NCBI RefSeq assembly: GCF_017591425.1
Contig: NW_024465885.1
Coordinates: forward strand, 46,495,001-46,559,000
From: Ochotona curzoniae
Taxonomy: Eukaryota; Chordata; Mammalia; Lagomorpha; Ochotonidae
Length of the DNA: 64,000 nt
Direction: 5' to 3'
Within the stretch, counting starts at the first letter, position 1. Each line of letters starts with the position of its first letter. This document shows positions 10,960-22,315 of the stretch, piece by piece. The notes beneath the pieces are model-generated. The model did no database searches. It was not told the origin of the DNA and was given only the letters and a program-made list of their open reading frames with translations. The position numbers were made by a program, and so were the translations under genes.

Positions 10960-11283
10960 GGGCCCAGTGCGATAGTGTAGTGGTTAAAGTCCTCACCTTG
11001 CACACGCCGGGATCCCATATGGGTGATGGTTCTAATCCCGGCAGCCCTGGTTCCCATCCAGCTCCCTGCTTGTGGCCTTGGAAAGCAGTGGAGGACTGCC
11101 CAAAGCCTTGGGGTCCTGCACCTGCATGGGAGACCTGGAGGAAGAGCTCCTGGCTCCTGGCTGTGGATCGGCTCCTCTGTGACCATTGCGGCCGCTTGGG
11201 GAGTGAACCATCGGACGGAAGATCTTCCTCTCTGTCTCTCCTCCTCTATGTATATAGTCTTAATAAAAATAAATTAATCTTTA
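10960..11283 (+). mobile_element. CSINE
   Basis: GGGCCCAGTGCGATAGTG head, complete body, TAATAAAAATAAATTAATC tail. Confidence 0.92.
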
Positions 11284-11609
11284 AGAAAATGTAAAATGTA
11301 GTAGGAATCCTTGGGATTGACATTTTTTTTCATTTGCTGTAATTTTCTGATGATTCATTAAGGTTCTTGTGTGTGTTTGGTTTTCCCCTTTGCTGAGTGG
11401 TATTGCTTTGTGTACTAAAACATCTGATTGCTTAGAGTTACCTGTTACAAAAAGCTGTTCATGTTCACATGCAAGTTTTGGTAGAAATATAGTCTTCATT
11501 TGTCTGAGGTAAGCAGACAGGAGTGTCATGTTTATACTGAATGTATTTTCTTGCTTATAATGCTGCAAATAAGTAAATCGTTTTTTCTTTCTGAAAATTG
11601 TTTTTATAG

Positions 11610-11757
11610 CTACAAAAATGCAACAGAGTTTGATTTTGACAAGGATAAATATGACATCCGGATTCCTGAGGATTTGGATGAGGCGACTGGCAAAAAGGGA
11701 TACAAGAAGCAGGAGCGAGTGGACCAGATTGCCCCCGAAAGCGACTATTCCCTGAGG
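11610..11757 (+). CDS. MORC3: MORC3 exon 6 (residues ~203-252)
   Basis: The acceptor is TTTTATAG and the donor AGG|GTGTGT, phase 0 out. It encodes [50 protein letters not shown], part of the S5-like half of the ATPase module. Sequence is close to human throughout. Confidence 0.96.
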
Positions 11758-12703
11758 GTGTGTGCTCGGCCCTGCGGACCCGAGTGACAGCTAGTGCGAT
11801 GGCCGGGAGAGTGTGTGTGATAGAGGATGCCGCTCTTCTCAGATTTACGAACTGTTCATTAGCTCACGTGTTTGATTTGCTTAGAAAATATTTTTTAAGT
11901 TACAAAATGGTCAGATTTATAAAAGTACTGGTATAGATTATGTGAATGGGTGATGCTGGAATCATTGTGTCAGTAAGATGGTCATATTCAGTTAGGAAAA
12001 CCCAGATTCAGAACCTTAAAAGAATGTTTATAATGTAGCAATACATTGCTAATCTCACTTGTTTTTCTAAAGCAATAAATTGTAAGTTATGGTGTTCTTT
12101 ATTCAATATTGTGATAACTATGTCTAAAACAACTTTAGATCTAGGTATGTAGTTAAGTGTAAATAAGGAAATGTTTTGATAAAACCATGTTGATTAATGA
12201 AGAATGTTAAGCTTGTTGCTTGCTATGATAATATATGTTGCTTTTTGCTTTTTATTTTTTTTTTATTAGAGTTACTGCAGAACCCAGCTGAGGTTTTGTT
12301 TGGTGGTTGCAGGTTGCTGTGTGACTTGTTCTGAGGTCCTGGGGATTACAGGCACAGGCGCTTGCCGTGTTCCTGTGGCGCGTCCTGCCTGCTGAGAGCC
12401 TTGCCCAAATCTAACATGTACAGACGTGTTTCTTATGAATTTTATAAATGAGAAAACACTGCCTGTGAATTCAGGAGTTAGGAAGAGGAAGAGAAGTGTT
12501 GCACTTGCAGTTTGTGTTGAACCTTTAACAATCCTTTTTGAGTTCCTCAGTGCATTTTCTCCAGGGATTTCTGATAGCTTGGTGGCAGGCATGGAAGAAC
12601 ATGTGAGGAATTGTTATGGAATGCATATTATGGAAAAACTGAACTTTAAAGTAACCTACCTTTTAACTCCTTTTTTTTTTTTTTTTAGTGACCTCCTAAG
12701 TCA
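11758..12703 (+). other. MORC3 intron 6, 5' part
   Basis: Unique AT-rich intron with no SINE until 12704. Long T-runs at 12254 and 12670 are simple sequence. Confidence 0.6.
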
Positions 12704-13032
12704 TTTTTTTTTAAAGATTTACTTTTTTTTTTGGAAAGTCAGATAAGATATCCACAAAGGAGGAGAGAGGACGATCTTCCTTTTGATGATTCACTCCCCA
12801 AGTGGCTGCAATGGCTGTAGCTAAGCTGATCCGAAGCTAGGAGCCAGGAGTTTCCTCGGGATCTCCTATGTGGGTGTAGGGTTCCAAGGCTTTGGGCCAT
12901 ATTCAAATGCTTTCCCAGGACACAGGCAGGGGAGCTGGATGGGAAACAGGGCTGGCCAGGACAGGAAACGACGGCCTTATGGGATCCCAGTGCATGCAAG
13001 GCGAGGACTTTAGTAGCTAGGCTACCACACGG
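12704..13032 (-). mobile_element. CSINE
   Basis: TTTAAAGATTTACTTTTTTTTTTGG tail side, CGATCTTCCTTTTGATGATTC, complete body, CTAGGCTACCACACGG head. Confidence 0.88.
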
Positions 13033-13240
13033 ATTATGGGATCCTTCTGTCAATTATTTCTACAGACGATAGTTTATTGAGTTGATTCTGATGAGACATG
13101 ACCAGAGTAACTAAAATAACTTTACAGTCTATGTTTTAATGAAGAATTAGTGGTTCCTTTTTTAAGACATCTAACTGATGTGGAGCAAATCTGTAGATAA
13201 CCATTTAGAAAGGACAGATGCCATTATGTTCTTCCCGCAG

Positions 13241-13369
13241 GCTTACTGCAGTATCTTGTATCTGAAGCCAAGGATGCAGATCATCCTTCGCGGGCAGAAA
13301 GTGAAGACGCAGCTCGTGTCCAAGAGCCTTGCCTACATCGAACGGGATGTTTATCGGCCCAAATTTTTA
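13241..13369 (+). CDS. MORC3: MORC3 exon 7 (residues ~253-295)
   Basis: The acceptor is TTCCCGCAG. The exon has 43 codons, [43 protein letters not shown]. It ends at A13369, followed by GTATCCTTTG, a U12-type GT donor. It belongs to the S5-fold part of the ATPase. Confidence 0.96.
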
Positions 13370-13379
13370 GTATCCTTTG
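13370..13379 (+). promoter_or_regulatory. MORC3: U12-type GT-AG 5' splice site, MORC3 intron 7
   Basis: GTATCCTTTG fits the GT subtype of the U12 5' splice-site consensus. The intron is only 176 bp. Confidence 0.9.
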
Positions 13380-13528
13380 TTTTTCCCGGGGTGGTTCTCT
13401 GTGTGGCTGTGTGTCAGTCAGGCGAATTCCCCGTTGGCCGGTCTCTTTCCTGTTAACGGAGTCCCTGCTGCCCAGCTTTGCTCTTCTTTGTGTACTTTTG
13501 ATCTGAGAGGGTAAAGTGTGTTTGTGAT

Positions 13529-13545
13529 TTCCTTAACATTTTGAG
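13529..13545 (+). promoter_or_regulatory. MORC3: U12 branch point and acceptor, MORC3 intron 7
   Basis: TTCCTTAAC at 13529-13537 is a perfect U12 branch-point consensus. It lies 8 bases before the terminal AG, and there is no polypyrimidine tract between, as in minor-class introns. Confidence 0.92.
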
Positions 13546-13665
13546 ACTAAAACAGTGAGAATTACTTTTGGATTCAACTGCAGAAATAAGGATCATTATG
13601 GGATAATGATGTATCACAGAAACAGACTCATCAAAGCTTATGAAAAAGTTGGATGTCAGTTAAGG
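13546..13665 (+). CDS. MORC3: MORC3 exon 8 (residues ~296-335)
   Basis: It begins after ATTTTGAG and ends AGG|GTAAGT. Its 40 codons are [40 protein letters not shown], part of the conserved MORC S5-like region. The first residue is T where I recall S in human. Confidence 0.96.
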
Positions 13666-14204
13666 GTAAGTTTAATGTTTGAAAAGGGAATGTCATCTTT
13701 TTTACATAAGCTAGAACAGTTTATGTTACTGGGTCAAATGTAAAATGATTTTACTATGCTTTTCTTTAAAATGTCAGTGCTTTTAATTAACATTAGTGTG
13801 GCATTTGAACTTTGTACTAATTTCTCATTTGATCTTGAACAATCTTGTGAGGGTGCAGAATATTTCCCATTTTATAGGTAAGGGAGAAACTAGGTTATGC
13901 AGCGATCTAGCAGTGAGTGTGGGAACGAGTCAGAATGGTCTGACTGTGTGTGGATATGGATCCTGTGGTTTCATTTTGCACAGACACGATGCCATTTCCT
14001 TGGTGCTGACTGCAGCAGTGGGAGAGCAGTCTCCAGGAGATGGTGTGCTTTGCTGGAGCTAGTTCCTGTAGGTATTAGAATTAACCTCAGTAACTTCCGT
14101 TGTGTTGGCATTCATTTTAGGATGGTCAACATGGCCTGCAAGGGCAGTCTGTCTGTCCATCCCTTACCTATTTGCATAAAGGAGCCTTTTCATTTTAACA
14201 ATCT
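13666..14204 (+). other. MORC3 intron 8, 5' part
   Basis: Unique intron sequence with no recognised element. Confidence 0.6.
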
Positions 14205-14478
14205 GTGCATTTGAAAGGTGGAGTTGATAGATAGAAGCTTTTTGTTCCACTGGTTCAGTCTCTTAAATGGCCACAGTGGCAGGAGCTGAGCTGATCTGAA
14301 GCCAGCAGCTATGAGCTGCTTCCAGGTCTCCATCTTGGGTGCAGGTGCCCAAGTACTTGGGCCATTTTCCATGTTTTCCCCAGATGCATTAGCCCGAAGC
14401 TGGATTGGAAGTGGAACAGCTGGGACTCAACACTGTTGCTGCCAGCAGTAGCTTAACCACTTTACAACATTAGCTCCT
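14205..14478 (-). mobile_element. old CSINE
   Basis: CATTTGAAAGGTGGAG tail side, TTGTTCCACTGGTTCAG, body, and TTTACAACATTAGCTCC head; strongly diverged. Confidence 0.75.
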
Positions 14479-14890
14479 CATGGGGTGTTTGCTTCTTCTT
14501 CTTCTTTTTTTTTTTTTTAAGAAGTTCAGAATTCAGAGAATCAACCTTGTTAAAAAGGGTTTAATAAGACTAGGCATATAAAAATACAAAAATATTTGAA
14601 TTATCTGATTTTCACCTTCTGTTCATTGTGTTTCATTTTAAATTCTTTGCTGAATGATGTGAACTTACCATGAACACTAACCAGCAGTCATTCACCCTGC
14701 TCCATCTCAGACCATGCATGAGCTCAGAATATAACATTTCTGTGCAAATAAATGAACTTTGCTGCCTTCTTTGCAACCGTTAATTGCAGTCAGAAGTTAA
14801 ATGTAAAAATCTAGTAGCCATGCTGTAAGATAACAATGGCACTTATTCCGGGTTTCTGCTACACAACAAATTATGGTTTTTCCTTTTTTG

Positions 14891-15210
14891 TTTTTTTAAA
14901 GATTATTCATTTTTCTCAAAAGTCAGATTTACAGAGAGAAGGAGACACAGAGAAAGCTCTTCATCTGCTTTTTCACTCTCCAAGTGACCTCAATGGCTAG
15001 AACTGAGCTGATCCAAAGCCAGGAGCCTCTTTTGGGTCTCCCACATGGGTTTAGGATCCCAAAGGCTTTGGGCCATCCTCTGCTGCTTTCCCAGGCCACA
15101 AGGAGGGAGCTGGAAGGGAACTGGAGCAGTTGGGACGTGAACTGGCGCCATATAGGATCCCAGTGGATGTAAAGTGAGGATTTAGCTACTAGGCTATTGT
15201 GCTGAGCCCT
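14891..15210 (-). mobile_element. CSINE
   Basis: TTTTTTTAAAGATTATTCATT tail side, complete body, TATTGTGCTGAGCCCTG head. Confidence 0.9.
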
Positions 15211-15931
15211 GAATTTGCCTTGTATCATTTGTGAATTTGATATAATGAAAACATGGCCCATTTTTCCAGGCCAGTGAAGTCTGTATATTAAGCTTGAATA
15301 TGTAAAGATAGGCTTGTTAAAGTAGCCAATGTTTGTCTTTACCAGCTGACGGGGATTCACATTCTGTGTGTTGAGTAAACATTTATGAAATAGGTATCAC
15401 TTCATATGGTTTACCTTTCTTTGTGCTCTACATGCAACGCTGTTAACATCCAGAGCTTAGTTTGGTGAGAGGATGAAGGAATCCTGCAAGTAGCTGAAGG
15501 GGCTTCTTGGAAAAAGGGGTGAATTAGATCTCTTGGTCACTTTGCTGCTTTGGAGATGGTGGGCAGGACTGTCCAGATCGAGTGAACATTTACAGACACG
15601 GGGAAAGTCCTTGGCAGTGGCTGACGGAGAGCAGTGGACTGAGGAGCTGCAAAGGACAGCGTGTGGTGCCGAAGGAAGGGGGCTTTCCATGGAGCGTCCG
15701 TAGAACAGGATGCAGAGATGCAGAATAGGCTTCCGGTTCAGCGTCTTCATGACCAGCACTTAAAGGGGCTAACTCTGCAGACTGAACCTGAACATGGTTA
15801 GCAGTTGGATTTGTAACTTGGGTAAATATGTCACTGTCCAGCAGCAAGGCACTTGGTACATGAAGCAGATGAGCACACACACGGTTTACTGACTGATGGT
15901 CAACAGCCAAAGTTTATCAATAGCAAAAGAC
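15211..15931 (+). other. MORC3 intron 8, middle
   Basis: Unique intron. Open frames seen on both strands have no recognisable homology and no splice context. Confidence 0.6.
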
Positions 15932-16283
15932 TTTTTTTAAAGTTTTATTTTTATTTTTATTGTAAAGTCAGATATATAGAGAGGAGGAGAGACAGAGAGG
16001 AAGATCTTCTGTCCGATGATTCACTCCCCAAGTGAATGCAATGGCTGGTGCTGTGCCAATCCGAAGCCAGGATCCAGGAACTTCCTCCAGGTCTCCCACA
16101 CGGGTGCAGGGTACCAAGGCTTTGGGCCATCTTTGACTGCTTTCCCAAACACAAGCAGGGAGCTGGATGGGAAGTGGAGCTGCCGGGACATGAATTGGCT
16201 GCCGGGATTAGAACCGGTGCCCATATGGGATCCTGGTGCATTCAAGGCGAGAACTTTAGCCGCTGGGCCACTCCACAGGGCCC
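15932..16283 (-). mobile_element. full-length CSINE
   Basis: TTTTATTTTTATTTTTATTG tail side, GGAAGATCTTCTGTCCGATG, body including a ~15-bp internal duplication (GGCTGCCGGGATTAG), and GCCACTCCACAGGGCCC head. Confidence 0.92.
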
Positions 16284-16664
16284 AGCAAAAGACTTTTAAA
16301 GACTGAGGATCTTGTAGGCCTAAGGAGGAGGATCTGAAACAGGATGCCATTTCCATGCAGGTGTGCAAGGGGTTGGGGAGGTTTCAGTCAGTGGACAGTA
16401 TCTTTTTGTAATAGGCTAATGATTAAGCAGCATATGCTAGAAGAAAGGCCTCTTGCATTTGCTGTCATGGCTTGAACATTAGGGAGTTCCTAGGTCCATG
16501 CTTTTTTATTCCAGCTGCTTCTGGACCTTTGCCCTGTGTGGTTGGAGTTTTCCACAAGATAACAGCTGGTTATGGTCTCACACTGGTGGGGTTCCTTGTT
16601 GTCCTCCCAATAATCATGGCTTATGTTTAAATGCTGATTTCATCTATTTATTCATTTGTTTCAG

Positions 16665-16762
16665 GCAAACAACATGGGTGTTGGAGTAGTTGGAATTATA
16701 GAATGTAATTTCCTTAAGCCAACTCATAATAAGCAAGATTTTGATTACACCAATGAATACAG
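16665..16762 (+). CDS. MORC3: MORC3 exon 9 (residues ~336-368)
   Basis: The acceptor is TTTGTTTCAG and the donor CAG|GTATGT, phase 2 out. It encodes [33 protein letters not shown], matching human in every residue I recall. It is the last part of the S5-like domain. Confidence 0.96.
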
Positions 16763-16841
16763 GTATGTAACCTATTTAAGTTAGTGATTGCAACAGGAAA
16801 TGGAATAGCAATAAATAAATAAATAATAAACGTAGGCATTT

Positions 16842-17165
16842 GGGCCTGGCATAGTAGCCTAGAGGTTAAAGTTCATGCTTTAAACACGCTGGGATCCCAT
16901 ATGGGTGCCAGTTCCAATCCTGGCAGCCCTGCTTCCCATCCAGCTCCCTGATTGTGGCCTCGGAAAGCAGTGGAGGATGGCTCAAAGCCTTGGGACTCTG
17001 CACTTGTGTCGGAGACCCGGAAACCTGCTCCTGGCTTCAAATCGGCTCAGTTCTGGCCGTTTTGTGGCCACTTGGGGAGTGAACCAGCAGATGGAGGATT
17101 TTCCTCTCTGTTTCTCTTCCTCTCTGTGTATCTGACTGTCCAATAAAAATAAATCTTTAATAAAA
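16842..17165 (+). mobile_element. CSINE
   Basis: GGGCCTGGCATAGTAGCCTAG head, complete body, TCCAATAAAAATAAATC tail. Confidence 0.92.
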
Positions 17166-17979
17166 TAAAAGGCATTTACTTAATTTTCTTCAACTTTGGC
17201 CAGAACTCATCAGTAATGCTGGTAAAAAATGCTACTTTTGATGTATTCATTTTGCTTCTGAGATGGAAAAAGATGGGTTCATTGATATTGTCTCACTCAT
17301 ACATTTTCTGAAAGTTCTGTAGAGTGGTGATGGTTTTGCTATTAAATATGAAGTTATCCATAAGACGGAAAGAACTTTAGCCAGATAAACTTGTAAACAT
17401 TAAGAGGAGTCAGTCGTTTTTGTGGGGACCTAGAAGGCTGGCACGTGCTGTTATGAGCAGGCAGCTTAGCCCTTTCGGGGTGGAGTGGGCTGCAGCCCGT
17501 CTGCAGAAGGCGCTGTGCAGTGGAGGCTGTGGGCTGGTGGCATCAGCAGGGAGTGCTGGAGTGCAGGCTGTGCTGTGACGGCCAGTCTCCATCTCCCTGT
17601 GTGCCTGAAGGGCTGTGTCCAAAGCGCAGCAGTTGAATGCTGCACTGGATTTGAACCTGAAAGGCAGTAAGTTGAGAACTGACACAAACAAAAAGCTGAA
17701 AGTTTGTTCTCAATATTAGTGAAATTTATAAGCACCTTTTAAAACTGGTTAAGGAAAAAAAGGAGGAAATACAGGTTTTCCATAACCTAACCGAAATGGA
17801 GGTCATTGTATGATCTTGCTGACGCAGAGACCTAAGCAGTAGGCGAACGTCACTTTGGATGACCCAGACTTTTTAATTTTGGAATTGAATTAATCTTTAC
17901 TGTTTAAATTTCTGTTTTCATCTGTTTAAAAAGCAGAGAAATAGAAGTGTTCTGTTTGCTGCTTGCTCACATTGCTGTA
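17166..17979 (+). other. MORC3 intron 9, middle
   Basis: Unique intron with a GC-rich patch at 17440-17660. No gene or element is recognised. Confidence 0.6.
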
Positions 17980-18213
17980 ACAGGGCTGGGCCAGGCAAAA
18001 TTGAGGAGCCCAAAGTTTTACTTTGGTTTCCCACACGCTGACAGACAGACTGGTGACCAGGTACTTTAGCCATTGTTCGATGCCTCTTGGGATACATTAG
18101 CAGGAAGCTGGATTGAAAGTGGAAGAACCTGGACTTGAACTGGGCACTCCCATGTGGGATGTGGGCCTTCCGAGCATTGACTTAAGCTGCTAAGCTGCAA
18201 TGCACATCCCTGG
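17980..18213 (-). mobile_element. old CSINE fragment
   Basis: Diverged 'CTGGGCCAGGCAAAATTGAGGAGCC' and 'AGCAGGAAGCTGGATTGAAAG', with the B-box remnant 'GACTTGAACTGGGCACTCC'. Confidence 0.6.
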
Positions 18214-18267
18214 TTTATTTTAGAAAATTCCCATTTACTGAATTTGGACATTGAAAAGTTGCATCAG

Positions 18268-18579
18268 GGCCCGGCGCGGTGGCGCAAGTGGTTAAAGGTC
18301 CTCGCCTTGCACGCCCGGGATCCCATATAGGCGCCGGTTCTAATCCCGGCAGCCCCGCTTCCCTTCCAGCTCCCTGCCTGTGGCCCGGGAAAGCAGTCCA
18401 GGGCGGCCCAAAGCTTTGGGAACCTGCACCCGCGTGGGAGACCCGGAAGAGGCTCCTGGCTTCAGATCGGCATAGTATCGGCCGTTGTGGTCACTTGGGG
18501 AGTGAATCATCGGACGGAAGATCTTCCTCTCTGTCTCTCCTCTCTGTATATCCGCCTTTCCAAAAAAAAAAAAAAAAAA
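18268..18579 (+). mobile_element. young CSINE with target-site duplication
   Basis: This is the least diverged + copy. The head GGCCCGGCGCGGTGGCGCAAG includes an A box (TGGCGCAAGTGG, 18280-18291), and the B box GGTTCTAATCC is at 18336-18346. An 18-base A-run ends the element. It is flanked by GTTGCATCAG (18258-18267) and GTTGCGTCAG (18580-18589), a near-perfect target duplication. The tRNA-type boxes imply RNA polymerase III transcription. Confidence 0.95.
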
Positions 18580-18654
18580 GTTGCGTCAGTCTCATACAAA
18601 TCTTTTTTTTTTTTTTTAACATTTATTTTTGGTATGGAAAAAGATGGGTTCATT

Positions 18655-18978
18655 TAGCCCATGAGCATGATGGCTCAATGGCCAATTCTCACCTTGCAAG
18701 TGCCAGGATCCCATATGGGTGCTGGTTCATGTCCCTGCTTCTCTACTTCCAATCTAGCTTCATGTCTTTGACCAGGGAAAGCAATAAAGAACGGCCCAAA
18801 GCCTTGGGACCATGTACCGGCGTGGGAGACCCAGAAGAAGTTCCTAGCTCCTGGCTTTGGATTAGCTCTGCTCTGTCTGTTGTGACCAGTTGAGGAGTAA
18901 ACCAGTGGGTGGAAGATCTTTTTCTTTGTTTCTACTTCTCTGTAAATCTGATCTGCCTTTCCAATTAAAAAAAAAATC
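18655..18978 (+). mobile_element. CSINE
   Basis: AGCCCATGAGCATGATGGCTC head, CTGGTTCATGTCCC B-box region, body, TTTCCAATTAAAAAAAAAATC tail. Confidence 0.87.
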
Positions 18979-18979
18979 T

Positions 18980-19290
18980 GTTATTTTTACTTGAAAGGCA
19001 AAGTTACAGACACATCGATAGACACAGAGAGAGAGAATTTCCACCCTCCGGGTTCATTCCCCAAATGGTGGCACTGGCTGGAGCTGAGCCAGTCTAAACC
19101 CAGAAGTTTCTTCTGGGTCTCCCCCATGGGTGGACGGACGCAAGGGCAAGGGCCATCTTCTCCTGCTTTCCCAAACTGTTTGCAGGGAGCTGGATTGGAA
19201 GTGGATCAGCCGGGACTTGAACTTACTTTTGTTTGGGATATCGGCACTATAAGCTGAAGCTTAGCCTACTGTGCAATGGTGCTGGATTCA
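18980..19290 (-). mobile_element. CSINE, tail to tail with the preceding + copy
   Basis: TATTTTTACTTGAAAGGC tail side, body, TGCAATGGTGCTGG head. It forms a third inverted pair. Confidence 0.82.
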
Positions 19291-19302
19291 ACATGCAGCT
19301 CT

Positions 19303-19635
19303 TTTTTTTTTTTTTTTTTTAAGATTTATTTTATTTTTATTGGAAAGTCAGATATATAGAGGAGAGGAGACACAGAGAGGAAAATCTTCTGTCCTTTGAG
19401 TCACTCCCCAAGTGGCTGCTGCAGCCAGAGCCGAGCCGATCTGAAGCCAGGAGCCTGGAGCCTCTTTTGGATCTCCCACGCGGGTGCAGGGTCCCAAAGC
19501 TTTGAGCCATCTTGAGCTGCTTTCTCAGGTGACAAGCAGGGAGCTGGATGGGAAGCAGGGCAGCCAGAACTAGAACCGATGGCCATATGGGATCCTGGCA
19601 AGGACTTTAGCCACTAGGCTAATGTGCCAAACCTC
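19303..19635 (-). mobile_element. full-length CSINE
   Basis: T18 then AAGATTTATTTTATTTTTATTGG, complete body, CTAATGTGCCAAACC head. Confidence 0.92.
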
Positions 19636-19647
19636 CTACACACAACT

Positions 19648-19948
19648 TTTTAAAGATTTTTAAATTTAAATGTCCGAATTATAGAGAGGGAGAGGCACAG
19701 AAAGAGATCTTCCATCTGCTGGTTCATTTGCCAAAACTACCCAGACTGTGACAGGCTGAAGCCAGAAACTTCATCTGGGTCTCCCATGTGAGCGGAAGTG
19801 TCCCAAACACTTTGTCCATTCTTTCCTTTTCTCAGGCTATTAGCAGGGAGCTGGAAAGGAAGTGAAACAGCTAGGATATTAAATGGCACCCATGTGGGAT
19901 GGTGGCTTTGCGAGCAGCGTCTTAACCCTGGGCCACAGTGCTGAGCCA
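19648..19948 (-). mobile_element. CSINE
   Basis: TTTTTAAAGATTTTTAAATTT tail side, AGATCTTCCATCTGCTGG, body, CCACAGTGCTGAGCC head. Confidence 0.85.
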
Positions 19949-20590
19949 TTTGATTATTTTTACACGAACCAATAGCTTTTTATATCAAAGGTTGGATTGT
20001 TGTATGGTGGGAAAATGATTATCTTTCCTGAATGCTAAATAAGTTAACTGTTCATGTGGACAAAATTGACCTAAAACTCCCGCCTGTGGAGTAAAAATCA
20101 GTTTCAAGTATCTTCACCCTAAATGAAAACCAAAAAGGAAAGAAAACTGTTTTCGTGACCTTTTCAGTAGGGCACAGAAGTGCTGATCGTGATGGGCCAG
20201 AAGTGGAGCAAGTGAAGGTGAGAAGGCTTTATAGCAGGTGTTGACAAGAGCCGAGGCAGTACATGCCCCCCTGTACGTCTTGCTGGCAGGTGGAGAGACT
20301 GTAATAGCCTGTTGAGTAAGGCTGCACTTCAGTGCAGACCCTGTGGCTTTGCAGGTACTGCTTCCAGACGTGTTCTCAATTGGAGTTTGTACAGTCTCAT
20401 GGCTTGAGGAATCAGAGTTTGAGAAGAGAGATGTGAAGAAAGAAGACCACCAACAACAAAAAAAGAGATGCAAAGAGTCAAAATGGAATGCCAAGTTTAG
20501 GAGCAAAGATTTGTTCTTATTTTGACATTTATGGTTGATAAGGGGAATTGTTGGAGAAGGCTAAAGCGGGCAGGAGGTGTAGGAACCTGG
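19949..20590 (+). other. MORC3 intron 9, right part
   Basis: Unique intron. An open frame on the minus strand (20114-20506) has no recognisable homology and no support. Confidence 0.6.
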
Positions 20591-20599
20591 CTTCAAGGC

Positions 20600-20885
20600 T
20601 TAGGCGCTGGTTAAGATTCGTGCATACCTGTCTGAGTCCCTGGTTTGATGCTGTGTTGTAGCTTGCAGCTCCAGCTTCTTGCCAGTGCAGACACTGGGAG
20701 GCAGTGGTGACGGCTCAGGTAGATGGTGCTTGTGCTCACATGGGAGATCGTGCTTGAGCCCCTGTTCCTGGCCTTGACCTCAGTCTGGTTCTGGCTGATG
20801 GCTCATTTAAATAGTCATCCAATCCCTGCCTCCCTCTCTTACAGTGTTGCTTTGTGTCTCTATCCAGCACATAAATAAATAAAGT
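20600..20885 (+). mobile_element. old CSINE
   Basis: Diverged + body: 'AGCTTGCAGCTCCAGCTTCTTGC', 'CACATGGGAGATCGTGCTTGAGCC', tail 'CACATAAATAAATAAAG'. Confidence 0.6.
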
Positions 20886-21029
20886 GAACAGGGGGAAAGT
20901 TAGAGATAATTTATAAGGTAATAGCCATGTCTAATAGGAACCTGCCAGAGTAGAAAATGCTGAAGTCTTGATTTTTTTAAGCTTTATTTTAAATTCAGAA
21001 TTTTTCATTTTCTGGGACTTGTGTTCAAT

Positions 21030-21355
21030 GTACATGGCTTCATTTCATTTCACTTGAAAGGCACACATTACTAGTTCACTCCCCACATACCGGCAGCATT
21101 GGGACTGGGCCTCTGCCTAAGTGCCTGCAATTTTAGGGCCAGAGCAGGCCAAAGCCAAGAGCCCAGAACCCATTCTAGGTCTTCCACGGGATAGCAGGGT
21201 TGTTGGTACTTGAGCTCTTACCTGCTGCCTGTACAAATATGTACAGCAGGAAGCTGGATTGGAAGCAGAGCCAGGATTTGAACCCAGGCATTCCACTATG
21301 GGATGCAGTGTTGCAAGTGACATCTTAACCAGTGAACAGAAAGTTCTGCTTGGGC
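21030..21355 (-). mobile_element. old CSINE
   Basis: 'ACTTGAAAGGC', 'AAGCCAAGAGCCCAGAACCC', 'GCAGGAAGCTGGATTGGAAGC' and 'GGATTTGAACCCAGGC' mark a diverged minus copy. Confidence 0.65.
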
Positions 21356-21357
21356 TG

Positions 21358-21620
21358 ACACTGGAATGTGGTTAGTGACACGGCCATCCACTGTGAGCAC
21401 TGGTTGAGTCTTGCCTGCTCTGCTGCTGTTGAGCTCCCCTCAGTGTACCATGGGAGGCAGCTGTGTGGGTCCTGGCATCCAGGTCAGAGACCCCAGTACA
21501 ACTCTGGGCTTTCGACTTTGGTCTGTGCCAACCCTGGCTGTTGGGGCCATTTTCAGAGTGACCCAGCAGATAGAAGATCTCTTTGTCTATCTCTCTGCTT
21601 GCACAAAAGAAAATAAAGAA
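21358..21620 (+). mobile_element. old CSINE
   Basis: Diverged + body ending 'GACCCAGCAGATAGAAGATCTC' and 'CACAAAAGAAAATAAAG'. Confidence 0.6.
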
Positions 21621-21987
21621 GTGGTCAGAGTTTTTATTGTGGAACACAAGCTGTTTTGAAGTGTTCCTGTTGGTAGTTTATTTTTACATCCCAGGAGTTT
21701 GAGTTCCAATTGGAATTGAAGGTTGTAAGCTGCTTCTTTGGGCTTGAGCTATAAAGGCTGCTGGGTCTCCCTGATCGCATTTTCTCAACACGGCCCTAGG
21801 TAACTGAGAGAAGTTTCCCGGGGGCAGTTACTGTACTTTAAATATTCTGTTCCGATTTAGAAGGTTCTAGTCCTCACAGTGTCCATGTGTTTGTATAAAT
21901 AGATGGTTTATGCTTTCTTGCATTTGCAAAGATTTATTTCTATATTAAAGTTTTTCTTAAATGGATGTTGTAATTTACTCCTTTAAG

Positions 21988-22092
21988 GCTTACAATACAA
22001 GCACTGGGAGACAAACTGAATGATTATTGGAATGAAATGAAAGTGAAGAAAAATTCAGAATATCCTCTAAATTTGCCAGTTGAAGATATACA
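21988..22092 (+). CDS. MORC3: MORC3 exon 10 (residues ~368-403)
   Basis: The acceptor is ACTCCTTTAAG and the donor ATACA|GTGAGT, phase 2 out. It encodes [35 protein letters not shown], the linker from the S5-like fold to the CW zinc finger. Confidence 0.95.
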
Positions 22093-22299
22093 GTGAGTAT
22101 ATTCTTTTAAAAGAGAAAAACTTCACTCTGATACTAAAATGTGGTATTTATAGAATATTCTACAAGGTTACAACTCCAACTTAGCATCGTAAAACTTTGT
22201 GCAACATGAGTCAGCACAGCACAGAGTAGATGAAGGGGTGTAGACATGTATGCTTTGTATACATTCAGGAAGCAGTGGTTGAAAAACTGTTACCTTGAC

Positions 22300-22315
22300 C
22301 CATTAGGTTAATTTC
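22300..22315 (+). repeat. target-site duplication, left copy
   Basis: CCATTAGGTTAATTTC, identical over 16 bases to 25567-25582. Confidence 0.93.

Noticed and set aside
18268..18350. tRNA gene suggested by A and B boxes
   Set aside because: The boxes belong to the tRNA-derived head of a CSINE; there is no cloverleaf 3' half, and SINE body and A-tail follow.
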